Positions 53,369 through 63,490 of a stretch of 64,000 bases of DNA are shown one piece after another. Positions within the stretch are counted from its first letter, which is position 1. Every line of letters starts with the position of its first letter. Made by a program: the position numbers and the translations under genes. The DNA is from Crossaster papposus (Eukaryota; Echinodermata; Asteroidea; Velatida; Solasteridae): assembly GCA_037893245.1 (NCBI GenBank), contig JBAIAA010000901.1, forward strand, positions 307,001 to 371,000. The letters are read 5' to 3'. The notes below the pieces were generated by a model, which saw nothing but the letters and a program-made list of their open reading frames with translations, was not told where the DNA came from and searched no databases.

Positions 53369-56338
53369 TCACACCTGGTGATACATCTTGACTGAGTAGT
53401 GGTCAGCCACTGCCACTGCCAGCTGCCCATCTGATGTGAATGTGATTCCTTGGGGATAGTACAGACCCCGTGCAATGCACTTGAGAAAGCCACCTTCAGG
53501 GTCATAATGGTGGATATGACCCGTGTCATTATAATCATTATGCATTGTAACATAGATACCTGAGCTATCAGTGTACACACCATTGCAGTACTTTACTGGT
53601 TGACCATTGATGGTGGGTTTGATGGTGCGCCTTGTAGTACCATTGCCATCAGCAACATTTACTGTCTGTGACCATGAACTAATGACAATTCTATCATTGC
53701 TGTATACAGCTATATAGCAAGGTTTTACCTTGACTGGTATGGTACGTAGGAGCTCACCATCAGTGGGGCTGTGTTCAGTCAACACCAGCCTCTCGATATC
53801 ACCTACTACGATGGTACCGTCATTCTTGACAGCTACACTCCAGTGGCCAACTGCGGTCTTACCGACCTCACTCGGTGGCACTGTTGAGAACTCGTAGGCC
53901 AGCGTGTTGTCGCTGTTGAACACCTTTACATGGGATGCGTTTGGGTCAACAACCACCAAACGATTGTTGGTGCGTGTAGCTGCGATTCTGGATGGAGCTG
54001 TAGGAGTCATGATGTCAAAACAAACAAACATATGCAGTTATTGCACAATCCTTTCAACACAAACATTTTTGAAAGAGTGAAAACTGCAGTAAAAGAAATG
54101 TCTGTCACAGAATACAATGTACATTGTCAAGGTTTGGTATACACGCTTCAGAAATCAACGCGTCTTATAATTCACCTTGCATAATCTGTAGAATGTCATG
54201 GCCCAGTGGTTACGGTGTTCGACTCATGTACGATGGTGCTTGGGTTCGAACCTGACCAGGAACATGGTGTTTGTGCCCTTGGGCAAGACACTTAACTACA
54301 ATTGCCTCTCTCCACCCAGTATAAATGGGTACCTGTGAGGGTCGAGGCCGATTGAGCGCCTATAAACGGCTGCCGCGTGGTCCAGGGCCTGATGAACGGG
54401 GGTAATGACTGTAAAGCGCTTTGAGATCGTTGATACGATGTAAAGCGCTATATAAGCACGAACATTATGTTTGGTGTTTATCTATGCCCCGGATCGTGGG
54501 GCATTGTCTGTGTGGACAATGTAAATACAAAAATACACTGCAAAAACTTGTGTTTATCGAGTAAACAATTTTCTTAACACTTTCTTGCTCTCAGTTTGTA
54601 AACGTGTTTACATGCTGAACATGTTTAGCACGAAGATGGATAGTGTTTAGTAATTAAACACCGATGTTTAGGAATTGGACACGGTTGTTTAGCTGCTGAA
54701 CATAACTGTTAGAAAACAAAATGTGTGAACCTGCGTATACCGATGTTTACGCGAAAATATGTCTTTAATCAAATCCACAGTATTACATTTAATGTATCAG
54801 ATGTATTTTTCTTGGACTTCCCATCGTTTGCAAAGAGCTTCAGGAATAAAGCAAATCAAATTACTGAGGTAGAATATCAATTTTTGGTTTGTCCACTTTT
54901 GAAATGTTGTGTTCATAAAACAAACATTGAGGTTGAAAATTATTCCCATGCCATGAATACCAACTTATTCAATAGATCATTTTGTTTCAAATTTATTGTT
55001 CAAGTGCATCATTTCGCAGATGGCATGTAATTTTAACTTGCATCCTTGCATTGGGATCGTGCTTTTCTGGTTGCCATCGATGCTGCAGATCACAACTCGT
55101 TTGTTGCCGTAGTCAGTCACGGCAATCTCATCAGGGTGACGAGCAGCAATGCCATAAGCCCCACGGAACTCTCCTGGACCGCTTCCCTGTCTACCAAACT
55201 CACCACACAGCTCCCACTTGCCTTCCGTCACTACCACCTCACCCAGACTGATGTCACCAACACCCTCACTCTGCTTGAACTTCAGGAATGCCAGCCTGTC
55301 ATCAACTCTAGAAATAGCCTGACCAGCCAACAGTTTCAAGTCTTTGTTGATTTTAGGATAGAGTGACAGGAAGTCACTATCTGATGCAGTCCTTGTCACC
55401 TCTCTAGCTGTATCTAGTGAAAACTGAAACCTCTCCACAGCCAAACTCGCGGATTTCTCACATTCTTCCAACTTCTGCTCACGATCCGTTTGAATGTGTT
55501 TGATGTCGTCAAGGATGCGATTTTCTTGGGCCGTGATCTCTGCTCTTATCTTAGCTGCTTTGTCTCGCACTTCTGTCTTGACCTTCTGAATTGTGAGATT
55601 TAAATCTTCTTTCAGTCTTAAGACTTTTCCCCTTGATTCCTGGATTGCCTTTATTGAGTTTTCAAGTGGAGAAAACAGAACAGCTAATGATTGCTTGTAC
55701 GCCGATAAAGCCAGATTTCTGTCAATGTACGCGTGTTCTGGCTTACAGTGGTCAACGACGGTACAATCTCGGCAGATCAACACTTCACATGTTGTACAAA
55801 AGAACCGTGCTGCTTCGCCCTCGTGGATCAGACATTTTGAATGTTGTTTTGAATGTTTCTTTGTCAGTGTAACCTTCCCCTCACGAATGTCCTTCAGTGG
55901 AGTTACCTTGTGGTTAGAAGAGGAAGCAAATCGAAGATGTGTTTTGCTACAGGATGAGCACACATTCTGGTCGCAGTCCAGACATCGATACGTTGCCTCG
56001 TTTCCCCCCTCACAAATATCACAGAAAAGACCAGCATCACCCAAACCCACTACCTTCTCCTGAAGTTCAATCTCCTCAACCAGACCGATTAGATGAAAGT
56101 TAGTTTTCAGACCCTGCACCCCCGCCTCTGGAAGTTTCGTCTCCTGTCGACACACGGGGCAAGGAATCTCCGTACAGCCCTGGTGCTTCGTGCTGCAGTA
56201 TTTCAGCAGACATTGCTCGCAGAAACTATGCAGGCATTCTAGTATCTTAGGCCGTGTGTATCTCTCCTGGCAAATGCAGCACTCAAGATGTCTGCTGATT
56301 GTCTCTAGAGCTGAACTTACTGCAGGTCCAGTCGCCAT
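53369..56338 (-). CDS. TRIM-NHL E3 ubiquitin ligase-like protein (unit 3, 641 aa predicted)
   Basis: The predicted coding exons are 56338-55042 and 53997-53369 (minus strand), 1926 bases with stop. The RING (CCICQERY, CLHSFCEQC, CPVC), B-box 1 (CDICEGGNEATYRCLDC), B-box 2 (CLIHEGEAARFFCTTC...CKPEH), coiled coil and NHL repeats match the unit 2 protein with scattered substitutions and small in-frame length differences. All zinc-binding residues are kept. The splice donor is GC (GGAT then GCAAGTTA) instead of GT; the acceptor CTACAG is normal. GC-AG introns are legitimate when the rest of the donor matches the consensus, as here. The intron carries a SINE. If the GC donor failed, exon 1 would run on to a stop after LNNKFETK, giving a 453-aa protein with only one NHL repeat. 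Confidence 0.8.
53998..55041 (-). other. Intron of the unit 3 TRIM gene (GC-AG)
   Basis: The 1044-base intron begins GCAAGTTA and ends CCTACAG. It contains the SINE at 54190-54463 and a CACTGCAAAAACTTGTG string at 54537 related to the 27179 transposon end. The paralogous introns in units 1 and 2 use GTAAGT. Confidence 0.6.
54190..54463 (+). mobile_element. tRNA-headed SINE with V-type core and LINE tail
   Basis: A polymerase III A box (TGGCCCAGTGG, 54199-54209) and B box (GGTTCGAACC, 54243-54252) at normal spacing mark a tRNA-derived head. A conserved-core-like string TTGGGCAAGACACTTAAC follows (from about 54279). The tail has GTAAAGCGCTTTGAG and GTAAAGCGCTATATAAGC, typical of CR1/L2-mobilised V-SINEs. 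Units 1 and 2 lack it: ATAATCTGT joins TATGTTTGG there (about 32730-32745). It lies antisense within the TRIM intron. No clear target duplication is visible. Confidence 0.75.
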
Positions 56339-56552
56339 TTTGTTTTGTCTGAGAAAAAGAAGAAGAATGTGTTCATGTATTTATTAATAGGGATAGACAG
56401 TCAGAGCTCTAGATGTACGTGGATTTGAAAGAAGGGCAAACCCTTACCAAAACTGCACATCCTCTTCAAACTGCACTGTCAACACTTGATCATAACTTTC
56501 ATTTTATATGTGATTTGTTTTTACATTGCTATTTGCCAATCCAATCTGTTAA

Positions 56553-56997
56553 CCCTAACCCTACCTAATGCTACTTTTTACTACTAGTAGTAAAAAAGTA
56601 GTAAGTATATGCAGTACTCTCACTGACTTGTGTGCAATGCCTGTAGTAATTTTTAGTACTGGGTACTTCACCCTAATTGCACTCGTAGTACTTTTTAGCC
56701 ATGGGTCCCTCTGCTTGCTGAGTGTGCATTGCCCATGTATGCTCTGTAGGGTGTTCTAAACTCGACAGCAAAAATTGTCACTTGGGACACAGCATTGGGT
56801 CAAGGCTGGACTACTGCATTTTTTGCCAGGTAAGTATTACTGACCTGTATTGCCACTATTAGTATTTTGTAGGCAGTATCTGTACTCTGTCAGTACACAC
56901 CCAATCATCATCACAGAGAGACCCAGTGCTACAAAATACTAAGTAGTATTCTGTAGTACGCAGTTCTTTAGCCCAAAGTAAGACCTAGGGGTTAGGG
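56553..56997. mobile_element. 445-bp TTAA-target MITE with telomere-like ends
   Basis: The left end CCCTAACCCTACC and the right end (complement CCCTAACCCCTAGG) are flanked by TTAA at 56549-56552 and 56998-57001. Unit 2 has a single GTTAATGAGAGG at about 34877, an exact empty site. TTAA plus CCCT is the piggyBac signature. Together with the TTAA the ends mimic TTAGGG telomere repeats. The interior is rich in AGTACT and TAGTACTTTTTA, with no transposase. Confidence 0.8.
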
Positions 56998-57001
56998 TTA
57001 A

Positions 57002-57660
57002 TGAGAGGGCTGATAATTTTAGAAGTAACTTAATTACATCCTCGACACCGACAGCCATGCAAGTTGTTACCAAAATATTAAACTTAATTCTATACATAAT
57101 ATTCAGGGAATTAAGATGTGGTTTGAGGTCATGTATCATGCATCTTTCATTTTCTCCGCTGGTGTTATAGTCCATAGCGGGTGTTATAGTCCATAGCGGG
57201 CATCAATAGAAAGACAGTCTAGATAAAATTATCGTTTGGCAAAAATTATTTGAGCACAATCGGTGTGTTACTCTAGATGCAGTAGCGACAAGCTACGTCA
57301 CAAAATGTGCAGATATATGCAATAAACCATGGAGAAATAAGAAGGAATAAATCTACACACTGGCAAAAGTATTAAAGATTATACTTAGTAAAGTGCTGTC
57401 CAGATAATTATGTACAATAAAAATAAGCACTTGCTAATGTTACCGTATGTGAGCATATCTGCGACATCGATTATGAAAAAAACAGCGTCAAGCTGCAACA
57501 TATTCTTTGCCATTTTTCAATTGATCGATATGTTTACTCACATTTTCAGTTTTCAGTTTGGATGCGAGTTAAAATAAGCAAATCCTTTCACTCAGTTATT
57601 GTCCTCTAACTTAGCGGTAAACGCGGAAGTACAATTTCAACTTCAAGTACAATGTATCGA
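57002..57660. other. TRIM upstream region, unit 3
   Basis: This is shared with 6134-7125 and 34868-35600. A 20-base tandem duplication GTGTTATAGTCCATAGCGGG lies at 57162-57200. No gene is recognised. Confidence 0.4.
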
Positions 57661-57674
57661 ATGCAACATGAATA

Positions 57675-57865
57675 GCGCCCCCAAGATACGACACGCCCAG
57701 CGTTCTAACTCTGGTCGTTTTCCAAACCCCAGCTCTAACTTAGGATCATATCGGGCTTCGTCCCAGCACCATTGACGAATTATACTGCATGACGAAGCCA
57801 GATCGAAGACGAAGCTGGGGCTTGGACAACGGCTCACAGATACCGGATCCAATGATCACTGCAAT
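57675..57865. repeat. Conserved 190-bp segment, unit 3
   Basis: This is the paralogue of 10599-10790 and 35650-35830 with the same inverted CCAAACCCCAGCTC/AAGCTGGGGCTTGG arms. Confidence 0.5.
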
Positions 57866-57879
57866 ATAGGAGATGGGTA

Positions 57880-57997
57880 GGAGATGGGTAGGAGAGGGGA
57901 TGGGGGACTGGCGGACGGGGAGGGGATGGGGAGAGGATAGAGGTGGGATGGATGCGATGGGGGATGGGATGGAATGGGGTGTGGGATGGATGGGACT
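57880..57997. repeat. GGGAT satellite, unit 3, truncated
   Basis: The array has about 115 bases of GGGATGG units and then breaks off at GGATGGGAC, where a dispersed repeat (57998-58140) begins. Confidence 0.7.
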
Positions 57998-58140
57998 ATC
58001 TTAAGAAATATCTTACTCATTTAAAAGTAAATAATGATTCTAGGAATCCAGCAAAATGATTGCGCTAGATATAGTCCTGTACTAATTCTTCTGAAAAATA
58101 TAATTTTATAAAGAAAAATTCGCGATCGCCGGACGGGTAC
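57998..58140 (+). repeat. Dispersed repeat, GCATCCAGCAAAATGAT...CGCCG family
   Basis: The sequence from TTAAGAAATATCTTACTCAT to TTCGCGATCGCCGG matches 7995-8320 and, inverted, 46585-46715. Here it occupies the breakpoint where about 1.3 kb of the unit (satellite end, VNTR, LINE tail) is missing. Confidence 0.55.
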
Positions 58141-58159
58141 CCAGTCTGCTATTGGTTCA

Positions 58160-60050
58160 TTGTACATGTATTAACTTTGAAAAATAACAATACAAGATAC
58201 TATAATATCCCTTGGTCAGCAATGAATAAGAAAATAAAGGTGTTTTTTTTAAAGATAAAGAAGGTATTAATGTCCTGCTGCATTAGAACATGAAGGACAT
58301 GATAAATTAGTGCAAAGAAAACTGTTATACTTGTCTAAATAAAACTCTTTAAGATGGCTAAGGAAAAGTTTCCTAAATACACTGTTCAATTCATTTCTCA
58401 GGCTGTCAGGAAGAGAGTTAACAATTTTGGGTAGAAGTTTACGATAATTGGAAGAGACAACATCCACTCTACAAATATCAGTAATACGAATACGATTATC
58501 TTGTCTTGTAGTGAATGGGTGAAAATCCCGATTTAAAGGAAAAAACGAAGGAGAACTTAAATTATCCGGGAACAAATTATTAATATAATCAAGGTAATAA
58601 TGGCAATTTGGACATTAAAAATATCTTCCAGCTTCAAAAGTTTATATTTGAAACAAGGAGGAGTGGTATGTGCATTGTACTGAACATGACACGCATTACG
58701 AATACATTTTGTTTGGAGAGTAATAAGTCTTTTGTACAAAGAGGGGTACACCTTTATCATGCCACCCCAAGCTAAGAGGCCATAATTTAAATAGGAATGA
58801 ACTAAACTCTTATAAATGGCCAAACTGTCTTTAACTCTCAAAGTATTCTTAGTTTTGTTAATAATATAATTACTTTTAGAAACGTTATTATATACAAGGT
58901 TAATTTGCTCCTTCCAGAGCATATGCTTATCAGTAATAAGGCCAAGAAAGGTACAGGAGGAGACCTTTTAATAGTAACATTTTCTAGGCAAAGTGAGACA
59001 TCAGGTAAAAACCTTTCTCTCTGCTGCAAAGAATAACAGATATGGTGAGTTATTGGCTCTAAACCAATCTTGCAGTACTCTCAATTCATCATTCACAGTA
59101 TTAGCCAGTACCTGCAAATTCTGTTCTGAGGCAACAAGTGTTGTAGCATCAGCAAAGAGAACCGGTTTTAACAAGGGGCAACACATGGGCATATCACTAA
59201 CGTAAATCAAAAACAATAATGGCCCAAGAGTTGACCCCTGGGGTATTCCACAAGTGATATTACAAATATTAGATTTGACATCATCTAGAATCACATCCTG
59301 CTTACGGTCATTTAAATAACTTGTAAACCAGTCAAGTGCAATTCCACGAATTCCGTAATAACACATTTTACGTAATATAATGTGATGATTGACAGTATCA
59401 AAAGCTTTGTTAATATCTAAAAAAAACAGCAAAAGAAATATCGGACGGTACTTTGTTAACAGAGTCAGACAGATTATTGTAAAAATCTAAAACGGCATGA
59501 ACAGTGGATCTATCTGCACGAAATCCGTATTGATTATGAGAAAGTAAGTTTGTGGAATCGAGAAAAAACAATATTCGACCGTGCATAAGTTTTTCTAGAA
59601 CTTTGGAGCAGGTATTAATTAGTGAGATAGGTCGGTAATTGCCTGGATCCTGGGAATTACCTTTTTTCAAAAACAGGAACAACTCTAGCTAATTTTTACA
59701 AGTTAGAAAAAGTACCTTGTTCAATGGAAGTATTACAAATTATTCGATAATGGAGCAGAAATTATGTCAATAACTTCCTTTAAAAGGGAATTACTAACTT
59801 CATCTGATCCAGAACTATTTTTTTTTTGAAACTTAGTGACGATTTTTATAATTTTCCCTGGATCAGTAGGGGTAAAAATAAATGAGTTAGAGGAAGAAGT
59901 TGCTAAGGTTAACCTCGCATTTTTATTAAAATTTGCTAAAATGTAAATTAAGTTAAAACATTTCAAATAAATATAATTCGGCGGGGGAAGGACTATTAAA
60001 CACAACACAACAAAACGTCTTAGTAACATGTGCGCTTGGATTCCTCAGTA
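58160..60050 (-). mobile_element. Non-LTR retrotransposon, unit 3 copy
   Basis: This copy has the fullest reverse transcriptase of the three. Minus-strand frames give SSGSDEVSNSLLKEVIDI (60029-59733), VFKKGNSQDPGNYRPISLIN and LSHNQYGFRADRSTVHAVLD (59682-59410), INKAFDTVNHHIILRKMCYY and GIPQGSTLGPLLFLIY (59432-59001), then LRVKDSLAIYKSLVHSYLNY (58922-58557) and ITDICRVDVVSSNYRKLLPK (58575-58267). The catalytic motif reads FADA instead of FADD, so the polymerase is inactive regardless of the frameshifts. The 3' tail is lost at the 58150 breakpoint. Confidence 0.8.
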
Positions 60051-60239
60051 TCGGTTCTTCTTGGTAGCTCCTAAAAAATAAAAAAAATTAAACAAATTAA
60101 CAAAACCAAGAAAACGCAAATACGGTCTGAAAGACGTATGCAATTTGAAGACAATTTCGAAAGAATACAGCTCAAAAGGTTGTATTTATAAAAACAAATA
60201 GAAATAAGAACAACATTGATTAATATTAGTACCTACACC

Positions 60240-61477
60240 GAGGGGCATCAGTAAAAAAAAATTTCGATATCAGGTGTGGGGTGGGGTGGTCTAACAGGCC
60301 TCGCGGCAGACTTTTCTGGCGCCAGAAAATTTTGCAAAAAGGGGTGGGTCTAACTGGATTTTGGAATGAAAAAAAAAATTTTCAACAAAAAAGGTGGGTC
60401 AAAACACCTGACTTGAACTACAAAAAAATATTTCACTCCATTTTTCGCCATTTTCAAGCATTTTGTTAAAATTTTCCGTGCAGCAAATTGCGTGTCGGCT
60501 TTTCTGCAGTATTTCGAGTATCACTCGGTAATTCGAGCGATTCACAATACCTAGAAGCTGCCGTTGGAGGCGCAAATCCTGCTATACCCGCAGTGCATCA
60601 TGGGAAAAAGTCGGCATCAGTTTGAAAAAACGGTATTCATTTTGCATGAACTCATCAGTTTTTACGTCTTTTTGGACGCGCACGATTAAAGTTCCAATTT
60701 TTTTCTGCAAATAACAATGTTTTAATCAACGACGCTTCCGAATACATTTATGTTTGTGTTGTACCTCGCCGTGAACAATGAAGAATAGATATTTCACTAC
60801 AGTATGATATACGGAAGAAGTCGACCGTAAAGTTTAAAAGTGGCTGTTTTGAGTCAAACGCTTGGTGGCGCACTGCATTGTGAATCGCCCGAATTACAGA
60901 TAATTTGATCACTATAAAACAGTTGTTTGACTGCGAGACTGTATGAGCAGTCAAAATCGAGCTGTATACCTCGTATGCTGTGTATGTCGTGATTATTTTA
61001 ATTAAAATATATTTTTCTTTCAACTTCAACTTTCGATTCATTCTCCTGACTCATGCATGCTCACAAGTGCTTAGGAGATGAAGTCTGCAAATTCGAGTCT
61101 GAAAGAGATTGCATTATTTTCTCCAGTTGGGGCGAGTTGGGGTGTGTCCGAACTGCAGTTGGTGAAATAAAAAAAAATATCCCGTGCCGTGAAAAGGGTG
61201 GGTCCGAACTTCAGTTGGTGTAATGAAAAAATATATCCCGTTAAAGGGGTGGGTCCGAACTTGAGTTGGTGAAATGAAAAAAATATTTCCCGTTAAAGGG
61301 GTGGGTCCGAACTCCAGTTAATGAAATGAAAAAAAAATATTCCGTAAAAGGGGTGGGTATGGCATCCGGATATCATTTTCAAAAAAAAATATCCGTAAGG
61401 GTGGGTGGGTCAACGCCGAAAATTTCGTTGGAATTTTCTGACCCGATATCGAGAAATTTTCTTCCTGATGCCCCCTG
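60240..61477. mobile_element. 1238-bp hAT-like element with internal 55-bp repeats
   Basis: The left end GAGGGGCATCAG and the right end (complement CAGGGGGCATCAG) are near-inverted and continue into GATATC-containing strings. CCTACACC flanks both sides (60232-60239 and 61478-61485). Unit 2 reads ACCTACACCGATGAAAATG without interruption at about 44090, an exact empty site. The 8-bp duplication and CAGGGG end fit hAT. Four units with GTGGGTCCGAACT and AGTTGGTGAAATGAAAAAA lie at 61128-61380. No transposase is seen. Confidence 0.75.
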
Positions 61478-61600
61478 CCTACACCGATGAAAATGTTTTA
61501 AGTACTGTCCATGTAAAGTAATATTTTATGAACAACGATATTTAACGTAAATGTACATAGATATATTTATGTACGAGGGATTGTAAGCCTGCGCCCCTGC

Positions 61601-62008
61601 CACCATTAAAGAAATGTACAATGTAAATGACATGTACATGTACACAGTTCGAAATGTAGTGTTCTATTAAATGACTAACTTCCTCCCAAAAGGTGTCCAT
61701 CCAACAGAGGTATTACCTTTTGGTGGTTTGTTTTATTGGGAAAATATACGTTATTAAATGCAATTCTGCCAAAAGAAATAATGTGGCTCTCAGTGTCATC
61801 ATGGGTTGTAGAAACACAATGAATTATTAAGCCATTTTCATTTATGATCGTTAGCATCGAGCATCAATCTTTATTTCTTTCTTTAAAGCATGCTGGTTCT
61901 CTATGACAGCTAGTACATACATTTTTTCCCGAATAATATGGATACTATTAAACACTGTTACAACAGATAAATAAGGGCTATTATGAGTATAATTCTTGTT
62001 GGTTCTCT
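61601..62008. other. Spacer, no gene recognised
   Basis: This is AT-rich and includes an ACATGTACATGTACA palindrome at about 61629-61645. A minus-strand frame of 60 codons (61857-61675) has no recognisable features. Confidence 0.35.
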
Positions 62009-62420
62009 TAAAGATGGACTACAACGAAAACTCACACATTAAATTTATTATCGGACCTTGTTTATGTTGTGTTCAGGTAACACTTTATTGTAACGGTCAT
62101 GTTTTTCTCAAAATAATTTTGTTGCAATTTGACCGAAAAAATGAGACCTCGATTCTTCGATTTTGAAATTTCCTGCCCTGTACTGGTTCCCGGCAAAGAT
62201 CCACTGAAAACCACAATGAAATCCACGATATAGTACCAGCGGACTTGTAAACCAGCGAAAAGTGATGACGTACTACCCATGAGCAACCGAGAGTAAACAA
62301 AATACGCCATGTTATTCCGCATTGCATTGTACGGTAAAAATGCACGCACACGATCGACCCGAGTAAATCGTCATGGGTAGTACGTCACACACAAAGTATG
62401 AATTATTCATGAGTTAATAT
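62009..62420. mobile_element. Truncated relative of the 2935 TTAA element, inverted
   Basis: TTAA then AGATGGACTACAACGAAAAC at 62007 matches the right end of the 2935-3654 element. The sequence stays similar in inverse orientation to about 62420 (GTATGAATTATTCATGAGTT) and then diverges. Between GTACTACCCATGA and TCATGGGTAGTACGTCA it holds about 95 bases unrelated to the GGTGGCCC insert found in unit 1. This supports the view that the insert there is a later nested event. Confidence 0.65.
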
Positions 62421-62454
62421 GAAGCAGAATCAGTGTCAAAAAGATCGGACGTGT

Positions 62455-62775
62455 TTTTACAACTCGGATGCTTTCCTAATTCGGATGTATTCCTAATTCG
62501 GATGCTTTTTGCAAAATCCGATGCTTTTTTAATTCGGATGAATTCGTAATTCGGATGCTTTTTGTAAACTCGGATGCTTTTTTAATTCGGATGCTTTTTT
62601 AATTCGGATGCTTTTCTAGTTCGGATGCTTTTTGTAATCTCGAATGCTTTTTTAATTTGAATGCTTTTCTAGTAGCTCGGATAATTTTTATAAACTCGGA
62701 TGCTTTTTTAATTTGGATGCTTTTCTAAACTCGGATGCTTTTTGCAAACCGAACATATTCGCAAATCGGATGTTT
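62455..62775. repeat. 17-bp minisatellite TAATTCGGATGCTTTTT
   Basis: About 18 units of TAATTCGGATGCTTTTT and variants (TAAACTCGGATGC, AATTTGAATGC) repeat with spacing of 16-19 bases. The array directly abuts the GGTGGCCC element at 62793. Confidence 0.75.
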
Positions 62776-62792
62776 TCCCAATCTGGCACTAG

Positions 62793-63490
62793 GGTGGCCC
62801 TGAAAGGACATCACACATCGCAGATTCTGCAATATCGCGCATTCTGCGCGAATTTGAACGATGACAAACATGTTATCGCATATATCTAAGCATATATCTG
62901 AGATGTGGAAGATTTTATTGTAGATTTCTGCACAGATTTATGTGATGGTGAATATTTTCTGGGCAGATTTTTGAAAAGTCGCATATTTTTATTTTAGATT
63001 TCAAGTTCTGCGCAGATTTCTTAGTACGCAAAGTTGTGCGATGTCGCACGGATGGGCACTACATGTACATTTTCATTGCACATTTAATTCTGCGCAGCTA
63101 TGTCGCACTCACGTACACCAGATTTATATGCAGATTTATGTTCACATTTCTGCCGCGATGTCAGCACATACGACGTTTTAAAAGTTGAACCACGATTTTG
63201 AAAGTTGAAGTACATGTACGACGTTTTGAAAGTTGAACCACGACGTTTGAAAGTTGAACCACGACGTTTGCCTGTCCGTTTTATAACACATGTAGGTGCA
63301 TGCCCATCCGTGCGACATCGCACAAATTTGCGTACTAAGAAATCTGCGCAGAACTTGAAATCTAAAATAAAAATATGCGACTTTTCAAAAATCTGCCCAG
63401 AAAATATTCACCATCACATAAATCTGTGCAGAAATCTACAATAAAATCTTCCACATCTCAGATATATGCTTAGATATATGCGATAACATG
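62793..63490. mobile_element. GGTGGCCC-type foldback element, right end truncated
   Basis: The left end GGTGGCCCTGAAAGGACATC is shared with the elements at 3170 and 7130. The arms 62840-63060 and 63295-63490 are close inverted copies (for example TTCTGCGCAGATTTCTTAGT and its complement). The loop carries five GAAAGTTGAACCACGACG-like units at 63176-63280. The right arm ends at GATAACATG before the terminal sequence and is replaced by a G-rich segment. It is non-coding. Confidence 0.65.

Larger units (their letters stand above)
52570..61600. repeat. Segmental duplication unit 3, internally deleted
   Basis: Homology to units 1 and 2 begins near the string CCTAATTATCTCTACTTTAA and continues through an intact TRIM-NHL gene, the conserved 57660-57860 segment, a short satellite and the retrotransposon. 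The material equivalent to about 40200-44000 of unit 2 is missing. Unit-specific insertions are the SINE at 54190-54463, the TTAA element at 56553-56997 and the hAT-like element at 60240-61477. Confidence 0.8.

Noticed and set aside
54190-54270. A functional tRNA gene
   Set aside because: A and B boxes are present, but no cloverleaf-compatible acceptor stem was found and the sequence continues into a SINE core and LINE tail.
54982-55366. Plus-strand frames opposite the TRIM exons
   Set aside because: They are shadows of the minus-strand coding sequence and have no domain content.
56549-57001. Interstitial telomere from chromosome fusion
   Set aside because: Only two telomere-like hexamers occur at each end, they are inverted TIRs with TTAA duplications, and unit 2 has the empty site.
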